Positions 44,275-52,829 are shown, counted from the first letter of the stretch. The stretch is 64,000 nucleotides of DNA from AP-15 sp963712825 (GCA_963712825.1 CAVQJP010000002.1:434001-498000); one strand, 5' to 3'. Notes: a model not told the origin generated them from the letters alone. A program made the numbers and translations.

Positions 44275-44712
44275 ATGCCGAAAATCCTGATCGTCCACGG
44301 CGCCGGCATGAACATGCGCGGCAAGGTCCAGACCGAGATTTTCGGCCCGATGACCCTGCCCGAATATGACGAGCGGATTCGCGGCTACGCCGCCGAACTC
44401 GGGCTCGACATCGAAATCTTCCATTCGAATGTCGAAGGCGAAGTCGTCAACAAATTCTACGACGCGAACGACAAGGGCTTCGATGCCGCGCTGTTCAACC
44501 CGGCGGCGTTCGGCACCGGCTACCCCGCACTGGTCGCCGCGATCTCGCAGGTGAAGTTTCCGACGATCGAAGTCCACATCTCAAACCCGATCCGGCGCGG
44601 GCCAGCCTCGCAGACCGCCGCTGTCAGCCAAGGTGTGGTCGCCGGGTTCGGCTTGTCCGGGTATTACCTGGCGCTGCACGGGGTGCGCGACCTCTTGGCG
44701 GCAAAGAAGTGA
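44275..44712 (+). CDS. AroQ-fold protein lacking type II dehydroquinase catalytic residues
   Basis: A 145-residue protein with the type II 3-dehydroquinate dehydratase fold: ILIVHGAGMNMRG, HSNVEGEVVNKFYDA, LFNPAAF and IEVHISNPIRRG match in order. However the catalytic arginine and tyrosine of the NGPNLNLLGxREPxxYG motif are replaced by Val18 and Phe23, the active-site histidine of NPGAYTHTS by Thr81, and the REEFRHxS loop reads RRGPASQTA. It is therefore unlikely to make 3-dehydroshikimate in the normal way. Its stop overlaps the GTG of an oxidoreductase gene, implying a joint pathway on a quinate-like or sugar-like ligand. Confidence 0.8.
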   Translation: MPKILIVHGAGMNMRGKVQTEIFGPMTLPEYDERIRGYAAELGLDIEIFHSNVEGEVVNKFYDANDKGFDAALFNPAAFGTGYPALVAAISQVKFPTIEVHISNPIRRGPASQTAAVSQGVVAGFGLSGYYLALHGVRDLLAAKK

Positions 44713-45719
44713 TCCGCGCCGCCATCGTCGGGCTCGGCCGCTGGGGCCGCACCCTGGTCGGCGCCGTCCAGGGCAAGAGCACCGAGTTCCGCTTTACTGC
44801 CGGCCACAGCCGCACCCGCGCCACCGCCGAGCCGTTTTGCGCCGAGCACGGCATCGCCTGGCGCGACGATCTCGATCGTATTCTTGCTGACCCAGAAATC
44901 GACGCGGTCGTGTTCGCGACGCCGCACAGCCAGCACGGCGCGCAGGTCGAGTGCACCGCCGCTGCCGGCAAGCACGTCTTTATGGAGAAGCCGTTCACGC
45001 TCGACGTCGCCAGCGCCGAGCAGGCGGTCGCGGCGGCCGCCCGCGCCGGCGTGACCCTGGGTGTCGCCTATCCCAGGCGCTTTCATCCGGCGATGATCGA
45101 ATTGAAGGCGCGATTGGACGACGGCCGGCTCGGTCTGCCGACCCATGCCGAGACGGCGCAGGCGTCGCCCGCCGGGCACTCCATGCCCGACGGCTATTAC
45201 TGGCGCGCCGATCCGCAGGAAGCGCCGGCCGGGGCGATGACCGCGACCGGCGTGCACAATCTCGACGCGCTGATCTACTTGTTCGGTCGGATCGATGAGG
45301 TCTATTGCCTCAGCCTGCATCGCGCGCTGACCCGGCTCGAAGATACGACAAGCGTGCTGATGCGGTTGGAGAACGGCATGTCGGCCAGCCTTTATTGCTC
45401 GCTCGTCACCGCCCCGACCTATCGCTTTGCGGTCTACGGCACCAAGGGCCGCGCCGAACTCCAGGGCCAGCAGCCGGATTTCCGTTTTACGCCGGTACCG
45501 GAGGCGATGTCGGCCGGGCGCCACGCCGCCGCACCGCCAGAAATCATCGAATACAAAGGCTTCAACCCGCTCGCCGCCGAATTGGAGGGCTTTGCCGCGG
45601 CGATCAACGGCACCCGTCCCTATCCGATCACCGCGGACGAAATCGTGCACGGCGTCGCCGCCTTCGAGGCGATCGTGCGCTCCGCCGCCACCGGCCAGCC
45701 GGTCAAGGTCGCGCGGTGA
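44709..45719 (+). CDS. Gfo/Idh/MocA-family oxidoreductase
   Basis: A 336-residue NAD(P)-dependent oxidoreductase. N-terminal Rossmann domain begins IRAAIVGLGRWGRTLV; GKHVFMEKPFTLDVASAEQA contains the EKP motif with the conserved lysine, and the substrate domain carries GVHNLDALIYLFG with the catalytic histidine. The family oxidises sugars, inositols or related cyclic polyols. GTG 44709 overlaps the AroQ-like stop by four bases, so the pair is co-translated. Confidence 0.92.
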   Translation: MIRAAIVGLGRWGRTLVGAVQGKSTEFRFTAGHSRTRATAEPFCAEHGIAWRDDLDRILADPEIDAVVFATPHSQHGAQVECTAAAGKHVFMEKPFTLDVASAEQAVAAAARAGVTLGVAYPRRFHPAMIELKARLDDGRLGLPTHAETAQASPAGHSMPDGYYWRADPQEAPAGAMTATGVHNLDALIYLFGRIDEVYCLSLHRALTRLEDTTSVLMRLENGMSASLYCSLVTAPTYRFAVYGTKGRAELQGQQPDFRFTPVPEAMSAGRHAAAPPEIIEYKGFNPLAAELEGFAAAINGTRPYPITADEIVHGVAAFEAIVRSAATGQPVKVAR

Positions 45720-45751
45720 GGCAAGGGCTCGAACAAAGGCCAAAATTCTCC

Positions 45752-45775
45752 TCTTCCCCTGCTTGCGGGGGAAGG
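45752..45775. repeat. REP-like hairpin
   Basis: TCTTCCCC (45752-45759) pairs with GGGGAAG (45768-45774) around TGCTTGCG. Its core (CCCC-GCAAGC-GGGG read on the minus strand) and the nearby TCGCTG word match the palindrome at 14780-14836, so both are probably copies of one dispersed element. Located 32 bases after the oxidoreductase stop; no T-run. Confidence 0.55.
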
Positions 45776-45914
45776 GAGTAGTCGCTGGAGCAGCCGATCG
45801 CCCAGGGCGCCGCAATCCTCGCCAAAATCAGCCGCGCCCGCGCCGCTCTCGGCAGTGCCAAAACTGCAGTCATTTAACGGCAATTGAGATTCAGGACACC
45901 AGGGTGCGCTGTGG

Positions 45915-46268
45915 CTAAGCTGCCAAGCGGTCGGAAGCGGCGAGGGCGGGTTGTGCTGCGATGTCGGCGACAGCCAGCCCGCGCGCAGTGAGCATCAAAC
46001 CGCGCAATTCCGCGAAATCGCGGCAGCCGTCATTGAACGCGACCAGCCCTTCCGCTTCCTCCGCCATCGCCTTTTGCAGGTAATAGCGCGTCGGGTCGCC
46101 ATAAAGACTGCGCACCGCCCGAATGTGACGCATCGCCCCGACAAGGCAGCGGTTGCCGTCGTCGTCATGGAATTCGCCGCGGATCCAGCGGCTCCCGTCG
46201 GCAAAAAATTCGCCCAGCAAATCGAGCATCTGCACCGCCTTCGCGGCGTCGGTTGCGGCCAATTTCAT
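45915..46268 (-). CDS. Small DUF6197-like protein
   Basis: A 117-residue protein. The pattern WIRGEFHDDDGNRCLVGAMRH followed by RSLYGDPTRYYLQKAM, read in parts, resembles the DUF6197 family, whose members are short helical proteins of unknown function in Alphaproteobacteria. No signal peptide or membrane segment. ATG 46268 is the only reasonable start. Function unknown; it lies at the edge of a zone of small and broken genes. Confidence 0.6.
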   Translation of the reverse strand: MKLAATDAAKAVQMLDLLGEFFADGSRWIRGEFHDDDGNRCLVGAMRHIRAVRSLYGDPTRYYLQKAMAEEAEGLVAFNDGCRDFAELRGLMLTARGLAVADIAAQPALAASDRLAA

Positions 46269-46504
46269 TGGGGGTCCCCTCGGATGGCATTCACCGGAGA
46301 GGATACCAGCCGCGGCATCCTCAAGCTCTGCGCGTTTTGCTCGCGGTGCGGTCGGCCGCGTCGCTGCCGGGTGGCAAAGCTCCCGTTGTCCAGAGGGTGC
46401 GCCCCGCGGGGAACACTGTCGGCCGGCTCCGCTTTCAGCGCTGAACGGCTTTTGACAAAATTTGCCAATAGCTGTTGTTTCAATCGAGCAAGGGTGGAGC
46501 CGCC

Positions 46505-46765
46505 ATGGCGACGGTGAATGTGAGCTTGTCGAAGGAATTCGCCGATTTTATCGAGGCCGAGGTGGCATCCGGCGTCTATGCGACGGCCAGCGAGGTGGTG
46601 CGCGACGGCCTGAGGCTGTTGCGGCGCGAAAAGGCCTCGCATGATGAAAAAATCGAGATTCTGCGGCGCGAGGTCGGCATCGGCGTCGAGCAGGCGCATG
46701 CGGGGCGCTTGTCAAACAGGTCGGTCGCCGACATCCTCGCCGTCCTCGATGCCGACAAGGGGTGA
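46505..46765 (+). CDS. ParD-family type II antitoxin
   Basis: An 86-residue antitoxin. MATVNVSLSKEFADFIEAEV followed by SGVYATASEVVRDGLRLLRR is the ribbon-helix-helix N-terminus of CC2985-type ParD proteins, which bind the operon promoter and neutralise a ParE toxin via the C-terminus. Its stop overlaps a GTG that starts a ParE-like frame (GTGA), the usual parDE layout, but that toxin gene is broken. ATG 46505 gives the family N-terminus. Confidence 0.87.
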   Translation: MATVNVSLSKEFADFIEAEVASGVYATASEVVRDGLRLLRREKASHDEKIEILRREVGIGVEQAHAGRLSNRSVADILAVLDADKG

Positions 46766-46934
46766 ATTATCGGTCGACGCAGGCCGCAGACGAGGACGTC
46801 GCCGGCGTTCTGCGAGAGACCGCGCGGCAGTTCGGGCCGCGGCCGCAGGAAGATACGCGGCGGTCATCGAGAGGGCGACCGATCGCCGGCAAAGGAGCGA
46901 AGCGGCGGAAGGGTTGCGCCAAGCCGGCAGGTGA
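46762..46934 (+). pseudogene. ParE-like toxin gene, frameshifted and truncated
   Basis: From GTG 46762 the frame reads NYRSTQAADEDVAGVLRETA then RQFGPRPQE, a recognisable ParE N-terminus. Around 46850-46856 the similarity moves to another frame, which continues RYAAVIERATDRR, the next conserved ParE helix, and then meets TGA at 46932-46934, long before the usual C-terminal strand region (RSYHLRH-like). The gene thus has at least one frameshift and lacks the catalytic C-terminus; the intact frame from 46762 also ends early (TAA at 46939). Confidence 0.65.
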
Positions 46935-47053
46935 TCTGTAAAGAGCGCCTATCCGAAGTCGCGAGCCGAGGCTTGCGCCCGAACCTCATCGCAACTATCA
47001 AGCAACCCAAGTTTTGTGAACGCGTGCTCGGTCAATCGGTTATCGTTTGCAGA

Positions 47054-47389
47054 ATGGCTCAAAATCGGCCACCGCGGCCCCCAGGACATCACGGCGCCAA
47101 CTCGGGCGAACGCTATCCCAACGATCGCGATCGGATCGACCGGGCGCGCCGGGCGGCCGAGGCGCTGTTCGCGCCGAAGCCGCGGGCCGTCGAGGCTGCA
47201 CCGGCGCCCCCGGTGCGGCGCGAGGTGGTCGCGTCCCCCGTGTCCCGGCCGCCGCCGCCTCCCGAGGTTGGAGAGTCTCAGGCGGCCCGCATCCGCACCT
47301 GGGTCAAATACGGCATGTCGGTCGCCGAGGTGGCCGAGGTCTGCGGGGTCCCGATCGACGAGATCGAACGGCTCCTGCGCAAGGCCTAA
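47054..47389 (+). CDS. Small proline-rich protein with C-terminal helix-turn-helix-like segment
   Basis: A 111-residue protein. The N-terminal third is basic and Pro/Gly-rich (NRPPRPPGHHGANSGERYPN), a Pro/Ala/Val linker follows, and the last 32 residues (RTWVKYGMSVAEVAEVCGVP then IDEIERLLRKA) look like a helix-turn-helix of the kind seen in small DNA-binding or sigma-like proteins. ATG 47054 is preferred to earlier in-frame starts because residues before it have no coding character. Not recognised; function unknown. Confidence 0.55.
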   Translation: MAQNRPPRPPGHHGANSGERYPNDRDRIDRARRAAEALFAPKPRAVEAAPAPPVRREVVASPVSRPPPPPEVGESQAARIRTWVKYGMSVAEVAEVCGVPIDEIERLLRKA

Positions 47390-47438
47390 TCGGGCTGCGA
47401 TTCCCTCGCCGCCTCACAAGCGGCCATGCCCGACGCCG

Positions 47439-47744
47439 TCAGCGAGTGAACGGATGATTGAGCCGAACCGCTGCCGCCCGACACAGCGAAATTTCCGGCC
47501 GGAGCTGGCAGATCGGGGGCATGCGCGAGGAAAGTCGATCACTCAGCCTCCCCCGGGTTCGGCGCCCGCGCGACCGGCCGCCGACGCCGAGACAACAAAG
47601 GATTTGCCGCAGCCACGAGGCCGACATCGGAGCATGCGCCAGCAGCAGCAGCTCGAGTTTTTCGAGCCGCAGGCGGGTCTCGCGCGCCCGCTCGTCGAGC
47701 TCGGCCCGCGACACGCTGTTTTCCAAGACATTTGCTTTCGGCAT
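47439..47744 (-). CDS. Possible small coiled-coil protein
   Basis: An open frame of 101 codons. ATG 47744 has GGAGA at good spacing, and the first 40 residues (VSRAELDERARETRLRLEKL then ELLLLAH) form an amphipathic helix suggestive of a coiled coil. The remainder is Arg/Gly/Ser-rich with little coding character, so the true gene may be shorter or frameshifted. No family recognised. Confidence 0.35.
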   Translation of the reverse strand: MPKANVLENSVSRAELDERARETRLRLEKLELLLLAHAPMSASWLRQILCCLGVGGRSRGRRTRGRLSDRLSSRMPPICQLRPEISLCRAAAVRLNHPFTR

Positions 47745-47964
47745 GACGCTCTCCACGGCGCACATTCCCCGACCACAGCCGGGTTGCCTCACCTAAGTAG
47801 CGCTGCCGGGCGCGTAGGCGTGTGAGCCGCCTCACAGGCGGGTCACTTACTTCGCCTGCTGGCCCGCGGCGCCGCGAACCCTCGCGAGATGGAACGATTG
47901 CCCGGCTCGGGATTCAGCCGCCCGCTCTACCGCAGCCAGTTTTCCCAAGCGAGCAGATACTCCA

Positions 47965-48141
47965 TCAGATCTCGACCGGGTCGAGGTCCGCTTCCAGGAT
48001 CGGTGGAAAATCCTCGTCGAGAGGGTCGAGCATCGCGAGCACTGCCAGCAGCGCATGCGGCGGGCTGGGCTCGATCTGCACATGCCAGACATATTCCTCC
48101 GGCGAGCCCTTCAACCGTCTCGGCCGGTTTGGCAAGGACAT
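47965..48141 (-). CDS. Antitoxin-like 58-residue protein without an intact toxin
   Basis: A short gene (58 residues) with a strong GGAGGG before its ATG at 48141. The C-terminal half, LLAVLAMLDPLDEDFPPILE then ADLDPVEI, resembles the acidic tails of VapB-like antitoxins (ending DEDFPxIxDxxPEPVxL). Its stop is TGATG, coupling it to a 12-codon frame (47927-47965) that begins MEYLL, like the start of VapC PIN toxins (MxYLLDTN), but then stops. So this may be a surviving antitoxin beside a lost toxin. Family assignment is tentative. Confidence 0.5.
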   Translation of the reverse strand: MSLPNRPRRLKGSPEEYVWHVQIEPSPPHALLAVLAMLDPLDEDFPPILEADLDPVEI

Positions 48142-48169
48142 CTATGTCCCTCCTTCAGCTCGGTTACTC

Positions 48170-49384
48170 TCAGAGCGGCTCGCCGCGCACGAGGCGGGGG
48201 AGGTCGCCGGTGACGCCCATCGCGTCGCGCATCAGAAAACGTTTGACCGGCGGCAGGCGGTCGACGGCGGCAAGGCCGAGGTCGCGCACAAAGCGCAGCG
48301 GCGCCACCGAGTTCGAGAACAGGCGGTTGAGACCGTCGGTCACCGCGGCGAGCAGCACCGCGTCGAGACGCCGCCATTCTTGATAGCGGCGCAGGAGCGC
48401 GTCGTCGCCGATGTCGAGGCCGAGCCGGCGCTGGTCGATGACGAGCTCGGCGAGCGCCGCCACGTCGCGGATGCCCAGATTGAGACCCTGGCCGGCGATC
48501 GGGTGGATCACATGCGCCGCCTCGCCGACCAGCGCCAGCCGGCAGCCGACATAGCGCTCGGCCAGCATCAGCCCGACCGGGTAGGACCAGTGCCGGCCCA
48601 CCGGCTCGACCGGCCCGAGAAAATCGCCGAACCGCGCCGCGAGCTCGATCGCGAAGTCAGGCTCGGGAAGGGCCGTCAGCCGCGCCGCCAGCTCCGCGCG
48701 CTCGGTCCACACGATCGACGAGCGGTTCCCGGTCATCGGCAGGATCGCGAACGGCCCCGCCGGCAGAAAATGCTCGACCGCGATGCCGGCATGCGGGCGC
48801 GCGTGTCGCACCGTCGCGACGATCGCGGTTTGCGGATATCGCCACGCGACCGTGCGAATGCCGGCGGCCTGGCGCAGCGGCGACCCGGCGCCGTCGGCGG
48901 CGGCGGCGAGGCGCACGCCGATCCGGCGCCCGTCGGAAAGGGCGGCGGTCGCGGCCGAGGGCGACGTGGCGACCGAGGCAACCTCGAGGGGTGCAAGCAG
49001 CGCCAAGTTCGGCAGAGCGCGCGCGCGGTCGAGGAGGGCGCGGCGCAAGACCCGGTTTTCGACGATCCAGCCGAGCGGCGCGTCGGTGCCGAGCTCGCGA
49101 TGGTCGTAGTGCAGAAACAAGGAGGCGTTGTCGTCGGCGACGCGGATCTCGAGGATCGGCTCGGCCTCGGCGGCGATCGCCGGCCACAGGCCGAGCGCCT
49201 GCAGCACCTGCTGCGAGCCGTAGGCGAGGGCCGAGCTGCGCCCGTCAAAGCCGTGGTCGAGCATCGCCGCCGGGCTCTCGCGGTCGACGACGGCGCAGCC
49301 GAGCCCGGCCCCGGCGCAGGCAATGCCGAGCAGCAGGCCGTTGAGCCCGCCGCCGGCAATCAGCAGCTCGAATTCCTCGGTCAT
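48170..49384 (-). CDS. ubiH: UbiH/UbiF/COQ6-family FAD-dependent hydroxylase
   Basis: A 404-residue flavoprotein monooxygenase of ubiquinone biosynthesis. The FAD loop LLIAGGGLNGLLLGIAC is at the N-terminus, ADGAGSPLRQAAGIRT is the DG-motif region, and GEAAHVIHPIAGQGLNLGIR is the second FAD signature shared by UbiH/UbiF/VisC proteins. Which ring position it hydroxylates (C5, C1 or C6) cannot be read from sequence; Coq7 at 39565-40116 probably covers C6. ATG 49384 starts the canonical N-terminus. Confidence 0.93.
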   Translation of the reverse strand: MTEEFELLIAGGGLNGLLLGIACAGAGLGCAVVDRESPAAMLDHGFDGRSSALAYGSQQVLQALGLWPAIAAEAEPILEIRVADDNASLFLHYDHRELGTDAPLGWIVENRVLRRALLDRARALPNLALLAPLEVASVATSPSAATAALSDGRRIGVRLAAAADGAGSPLRQAAGIRTVAWRYPQTAIVATVRHARPHAGIAVEHFLPAGPFAILPMTGNRSSIVWTERAELAARLTALPEPDFAIELAARFGDFLGPVEPVGRHWSYPVGLMLAERYVGCRLALVGEAAHVIHPIAGQGLNLGIRDVAALAELVIDQRRLGLDIGDDALLRRYQEWRRLDAVLLAAVTDGLNRLFSNSVAPLRFVRDLGLAAVDRLPPVKRFLMRDAMGVTGDLPRLVRGEPL

Positions 49385-49409
49385 CCGGAGATTTCGGGCG
49401 GCGCCGCCG

Positions 49410-49805
49410 CTAGCCGCGGCCGGACGGGCGCAGCGCCAGGCGAAAGGCCTGCGGCACGGTCAGGCTCGGCCGCGCTTGGCATTGCTCCATGACTTTGGCG
49501 ATGTTGCCGCTGATGCGGCTTTCGTCGATGACGCAAATTCCCGCCTTGGCCGCCAGATACCCGTAATAGAACATCGCCGCCGACGCCCGGTCGTCGTCGG
49601 AAGCACGCAACAGGTCGGAGCAGCGGACACGTTCCACATCCCACTGACGGGGCGCGATTTGAGCCTCGGGAGGTGGCGACGGGGCGGCGGCCGCCGGGGG
49701 CGGCGGCGGAGCAGGGAGTGCCGCGGCAGCAGCCACGGGCGGCGGCGGCTGGGCGCAGGCCGTCACCAAAACCGCCAGCAATGCCGGCAAAGCTCGCTTT
49801 GTCAT
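49410..49805 (-). CDS. HdeA-like lipoprotein
   Basis: A 131-residue exported protein. The N-terminus RALPALLAVLVTACAQ has a lipobox-like sequence with Cys17; a Pro/Ala-rich linker follows, then a helical domain (about 70-120) VERVRCSDLLRASDDDRASA...AKVMEQCQARPSL with two cysteines spaced as in HdeA/HdeB acid-stress chaperones. GGAGGGGACA lies just before ATG 49805. It lies directly downstream of a frameshifted glycine-zipper gene whose shifted frame runs into this one. Confidence 0.72.
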   Translation of the reverse strand: MTKRALPALLAVLVTACAQPPPPVAAAAALPAPPPPPAAAAPSPPPEAQIAPRQWDVERVRCSDLLRASDDDRASAAMFYYGYLAAKAGICVIDESRISGNIAKVMEQCQARPSLTVPQAFRLALRPSGRG

Positions 49806-49843
49806 TGTCCCCTCCCAGCAACCGGCAACCCCGGCGGCTGCTT

Positions 49844-50153
49844 TCAGTAGCACGCCCCGGAGCTGCGCGCGGCGCCGCGGCGGGCGGCGCCGCCGATTCC
49901 CCCGATCGCGGCGCCGATCGCAGCACCCCGCCCGGCATTGCCGGGCGATGGCGCCGAACAGCGCCCCGCCCGCGGCACCCCGCGCCGCCCCGGCAAACGG
50001 GCCGCGCGTCACTGCTTGGCAGGGCGGCGGGCCGTAGCCGGGCGGCGGCGCGCGATAGCCCGGCGGCGGGTAGCGATACTGGGCGAGGGCGGTTCCGGCG
50101 ACGCACGCCAGCAGAGCGGCGGCGGCACAGGATGCGAGAACCGGGCGGCGCAT
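49844..50153 (-). pseudogene. Glycine-zipper exported protein with a single-base frameshift
   Basis: ATG 50153 begins a signal peptide (LASCAAAALLACVAGTALAQ), a Tyr/Pro/Gly-rich linker and the start of a glycine zipper (GAARGAAGGALFGAIA). At about 49943 the zipper continues only if one C of GCCCGG is dropped: GNAGRGAAIGAAIGGIGG, then AARRGAARSSGACY and TGA at 49844-49846. As it stands the frame turns into Arg/Cys-rich sequence and reads on without a stop into the HdeA-like gene. The length (310 bases) fits one extra base. It may be a real lesion or a sequence error. Confidence 0.7.
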
Positions 50154-50375
50154 GCTTCGAGACCGCGAAATTGGGAGAGGACGCCTGGGCGGCGATCGTA
50201 CCGGGCATGCCGCCGGCTGACAATCGCGGGCGCCGCGGGATGCAGCACGTGCCGCGCAACACACTGGCGCTTATCTGTCGGCAGGATATGCTGGGCGCCG
50301 CCGTGGCGGGGATTGTCGACGGGTGCCGCGGCAGCCGCGCCGGGCTTGGGGGCACCGGCCGGCATCGGGGGAAGC

Positions 50376-52829
50376 ATGGCCAGATCGATCGGCTTGACCG
50401 CGGGCGTCGGGGTGCGCCGCCCGCACGCGTGGGCGGGAACGTGGTCGGCGCTGCGGCGGCGGCTCTTCGAAATGTTGGGGTTTGGGCTGCTGCTGGCGGC
50501 GCTGCTGACCGCGGCGGCGCTGATTTCCTATGATCCGCGGGATCCGTCGCTCGACACCGCGGTCGACATCGGACCGCATAATTTTCTCGGTCATGACGGG
50601 GCGGTGCTCGCCGACCTGTTGCGCCAGAGCTTGGGAATCGCTGCCTTTACAATCCCGCTGGTGCTGCTTGGCTGGGCGCTGCGCCTGTTGCTCGACCGGC
50701 CGTTGCAGTCGCTGCTGCTGAAGCTGGCGCTGTTGCCGGCGGCGCTGGCGCTGGCGGCGCTGGCCTTGTCGGTGCTCGACCACGGCGCCGCAGCGGCTGG
50801 CGGCATCGGCTACGGCGGTGCCCTCGGCTGGGAAATGCAGCGGCTCTTGATCGCAGCCGGGCTCGGGCCGTTGGCCCTGCCGGTGGCGATGGTTGCGGCC
50901 TCAGCACTCGGCCTGCTGTTGCTGCTGGTCCTCGGGCTGTCGTGGCGCGACTGGCGCGCGCTCGGCAACGGCGCCGGCCGCGGCGCCGGGCGGGCGGCGG
51001 CGGTCTCGGGGCGCGGGGCGATGATCGCGGCCGGGTTTGGCGGGCGGCTGCTGCGCCGGTGGTGGCAGGGGCGCAGGCAGGCGCGTTCCGCGCATGCCGA
51101 CGCCGTCGCCCCGGACGCCGGCGACGCGCAGCGGCGCAGCGTCGTGACGCCGCTGCCCGGCCGGCGCGAGCCCCGTCTCGACCGCGCCGCGTCGCCGCCG
51201 GCGCCAGCGCCGGTGTCGGAGCGCGGGCGGGGCGGGTTCATCCGGCTGATAACGCCGCACGCGCCGACCGTCACTCCCGGCCGGCGCGGCGAGGAGGAGC
51301 GCCAGCCGCGGCTCGACCTCGTCCCCGACCAGGAGCCGGTATTGCCGCCGCTCGACATCCTGGAGCGGGCGCCGGCCGCCAAGACCGCCGCGATTGACGA
51401 GGAGGCGCTCGAAAAAAACGCGCGCATGCTCGAAACCGTGCTCGAGGATTACGGCGTGCGCGGCCAGATCGTGCAGGTCCGCCCGGGTCCGGTCGTGACC
51501 CTGTACGAGCTCGAGCCGGCGCCCGGCATCAAGGCCTCGCGCATCATCGGGCTCGCTGACGACATCGCCCGCTCGATGAGCGCGATTTCGGTGCGCGTCG
51601 CGGTCGTGCCGGGGCGCAGCGTGATCGGCATCGAATTGCCCAACCGCAGAGCCGAGACCGTCTACCTGCGCGAATTGCTCGATTCGCCGGTCTACGAAAA
51701 GCATCCGGGGCGGCTGGCGCTGATCCTCGGCAAGGACATCTCGGGCGAGCCGGTATTGGCCGACCTCGCCAAGATGCCGCACCTTCTGATTGCCGGCACC
51801 ACCGGCTCCGGCAAGTCGGTCGGCATCAACACGATGATCCTGTCGATCCTGTACCGGATGCCGCCCGACCGCTGCAAATTCATCATGGTCGACCCGAAGA
51901 TGCTGGAATTGTCGGTCTATGACGGCATTCCGCATCTGCTGGCGCCGGTCGTCACCGATCCGAAAAAGGCCGTGCTCGCGCTCAAATGGGTCGTGCGCGA
52001 GATGGAGAACCGCTATCGCAAGATGTCGAAGCTCGGCGTGCGCAACATCGACGGGTTCAACGCCCGGCTGGCCGAGGCCGCCGCCAAGGGCGAAAGCCTG
52101 GTGCGCAGGGTGCAGACCGGCTTTGATGAAGAAACCGGCCAGCCGATCTTCGAGCCGCAGCCCTTCGACACCAGCGAGTTGCCGCTGATCATCGTCGTCG
52201 TCGACGAGATGGCCGACCTGATGCTGGTCGCCGGCAAGGAGATCGAGGCGGCGATCCAGCGCCTGGCGCAGATGGCGCGCGCCGCCGGCATCCACATCAT
52301 CATGGCGACGCAGCGCCCGTCGGTCGATGTCATCACCGGCACGATCAAGGCCAATTTCCCGACCCGGATCAGCTTTCAGGTCACGTCCAAGATCGACAGC
52401 CGCACGATCCTCGGCGAAGGCGGCGCCGAGCAGCTCCTGGGGCGCGGCGACATGCTCTACATGGCGGGCGGCGGGCGCATCACCCGCGTCCACGGCCCGT
52501 TTGTCTCGGACGAGGAGGTCGAGCGCGTCGTGTCGTTTTTGAAGGCGCGCGGCGAGCCCGACTACATCGACGAGATCACCGAGGACGACGACGCGCCGCT
52601 CGACCCGCTCGCGGCCGAGGAGGACGGCGAATTGGGGGACACGTTGTACCGGCAGGCGGTCGCGGTCGTGTGCCGCGAGCGCAAGGCGTCGACGAGCTTT
52701 GTGCAGCGCCACCTGCAAATCGGCTACAACCGGGCCGCGCGCATCATCGAGCGGATGGAGGCCGAGGGTGTGGTCAGCGCCGCCAACCACGTCGGCAAGC
52801 GCGAGGTCCTGGCGCGCGGCGGCGAATAG
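50376..52829 (+). CDS. ftsK: DNA translocase FtsK
   Basis: An 817-residue septal DNA pump. Four N-terminal transmembrane helices (about 30-190, for example LLLAALLTAAALISY), a charged Pro/Ala/Arg linker (about 195-325), then the RecA-like motor with Walker A IAGTTGSGKSVG (about 472-483), Walker B LIIVVVDEMADLM, IMATQRPSVDVITG, and the C-terminal gamma winged helix (VQRHLQIGYNRAARIIERME) that reads KOPS sites. ATG 50376 has GGGGGAAG upstream. lolA follows, an arrangement common in Alphaproteobacteria. Confidence 0.96.
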   Translation: MARSIGLTAGVGVRRPHAWAGTWSALRRRLFEMLGFGLLLAALLTAAALISYDPRDPSLDTAVDIGPHNFLGHDGAVLADLLRQSLGIAAFTIPLVLLGWALRLLLDRPLQSLLLKLALLPAALALAALALSVLDHGAAAAGGIGYGGALGWEMQRLLIAAGLGPLALPVAMVAASALGLLLLLVLGLSWRDWRALGNGAGRGAGRAAAVSGRGAMIAAGFGGRLLRRWWQGRRQARSAHADAVAPDAGDAQRRSVVTPLPGRREPRLDRAASPPAPAPVSERGRGGFIRLITPHAPTVTPGRRGEEERQPRLDLVPDQEPVLPPLDILERAPAAKTAAIDEEALEKNARMLETVLEDYGVRGQIVQVRPGPVVTLYELEPAPGIKASRIIGLADDIARSMSAISVRVAVVPGRSVIGIELPNRRAETVYLRELLDSPVYEKHPGRLALILGKDISGEPVLADLAKMPHLLIAGTTGSGKSVGINTMILSILYRMPPDRCKFIMVDPKMLELSVYDGIPHLLAPVVTDPKKAVLALKWVVREMENRYRKMSKLGVRNIDGFNARLAEAAAKGESLVRRVQTGFDEETGQPIFEPQPFDTSELPLIIVVVDEMADLMLVAGKEIEAAIQRLAQMARAAGIHIIMATQRPSVDVITGTIKANFPTRISFQVTSKIDSRTILGEGGAEQLLGRGDMLYMAGGGRITRVHGPFVSDEEVERVVSFLKARGEPDYIDEITEDDDAPLDPLAAEEDGELGDTLYRQAVAVVCRERKASTSFVQRHLQIGYNRAARIIERMEAEGVVSAANHVGKREVLARGGE

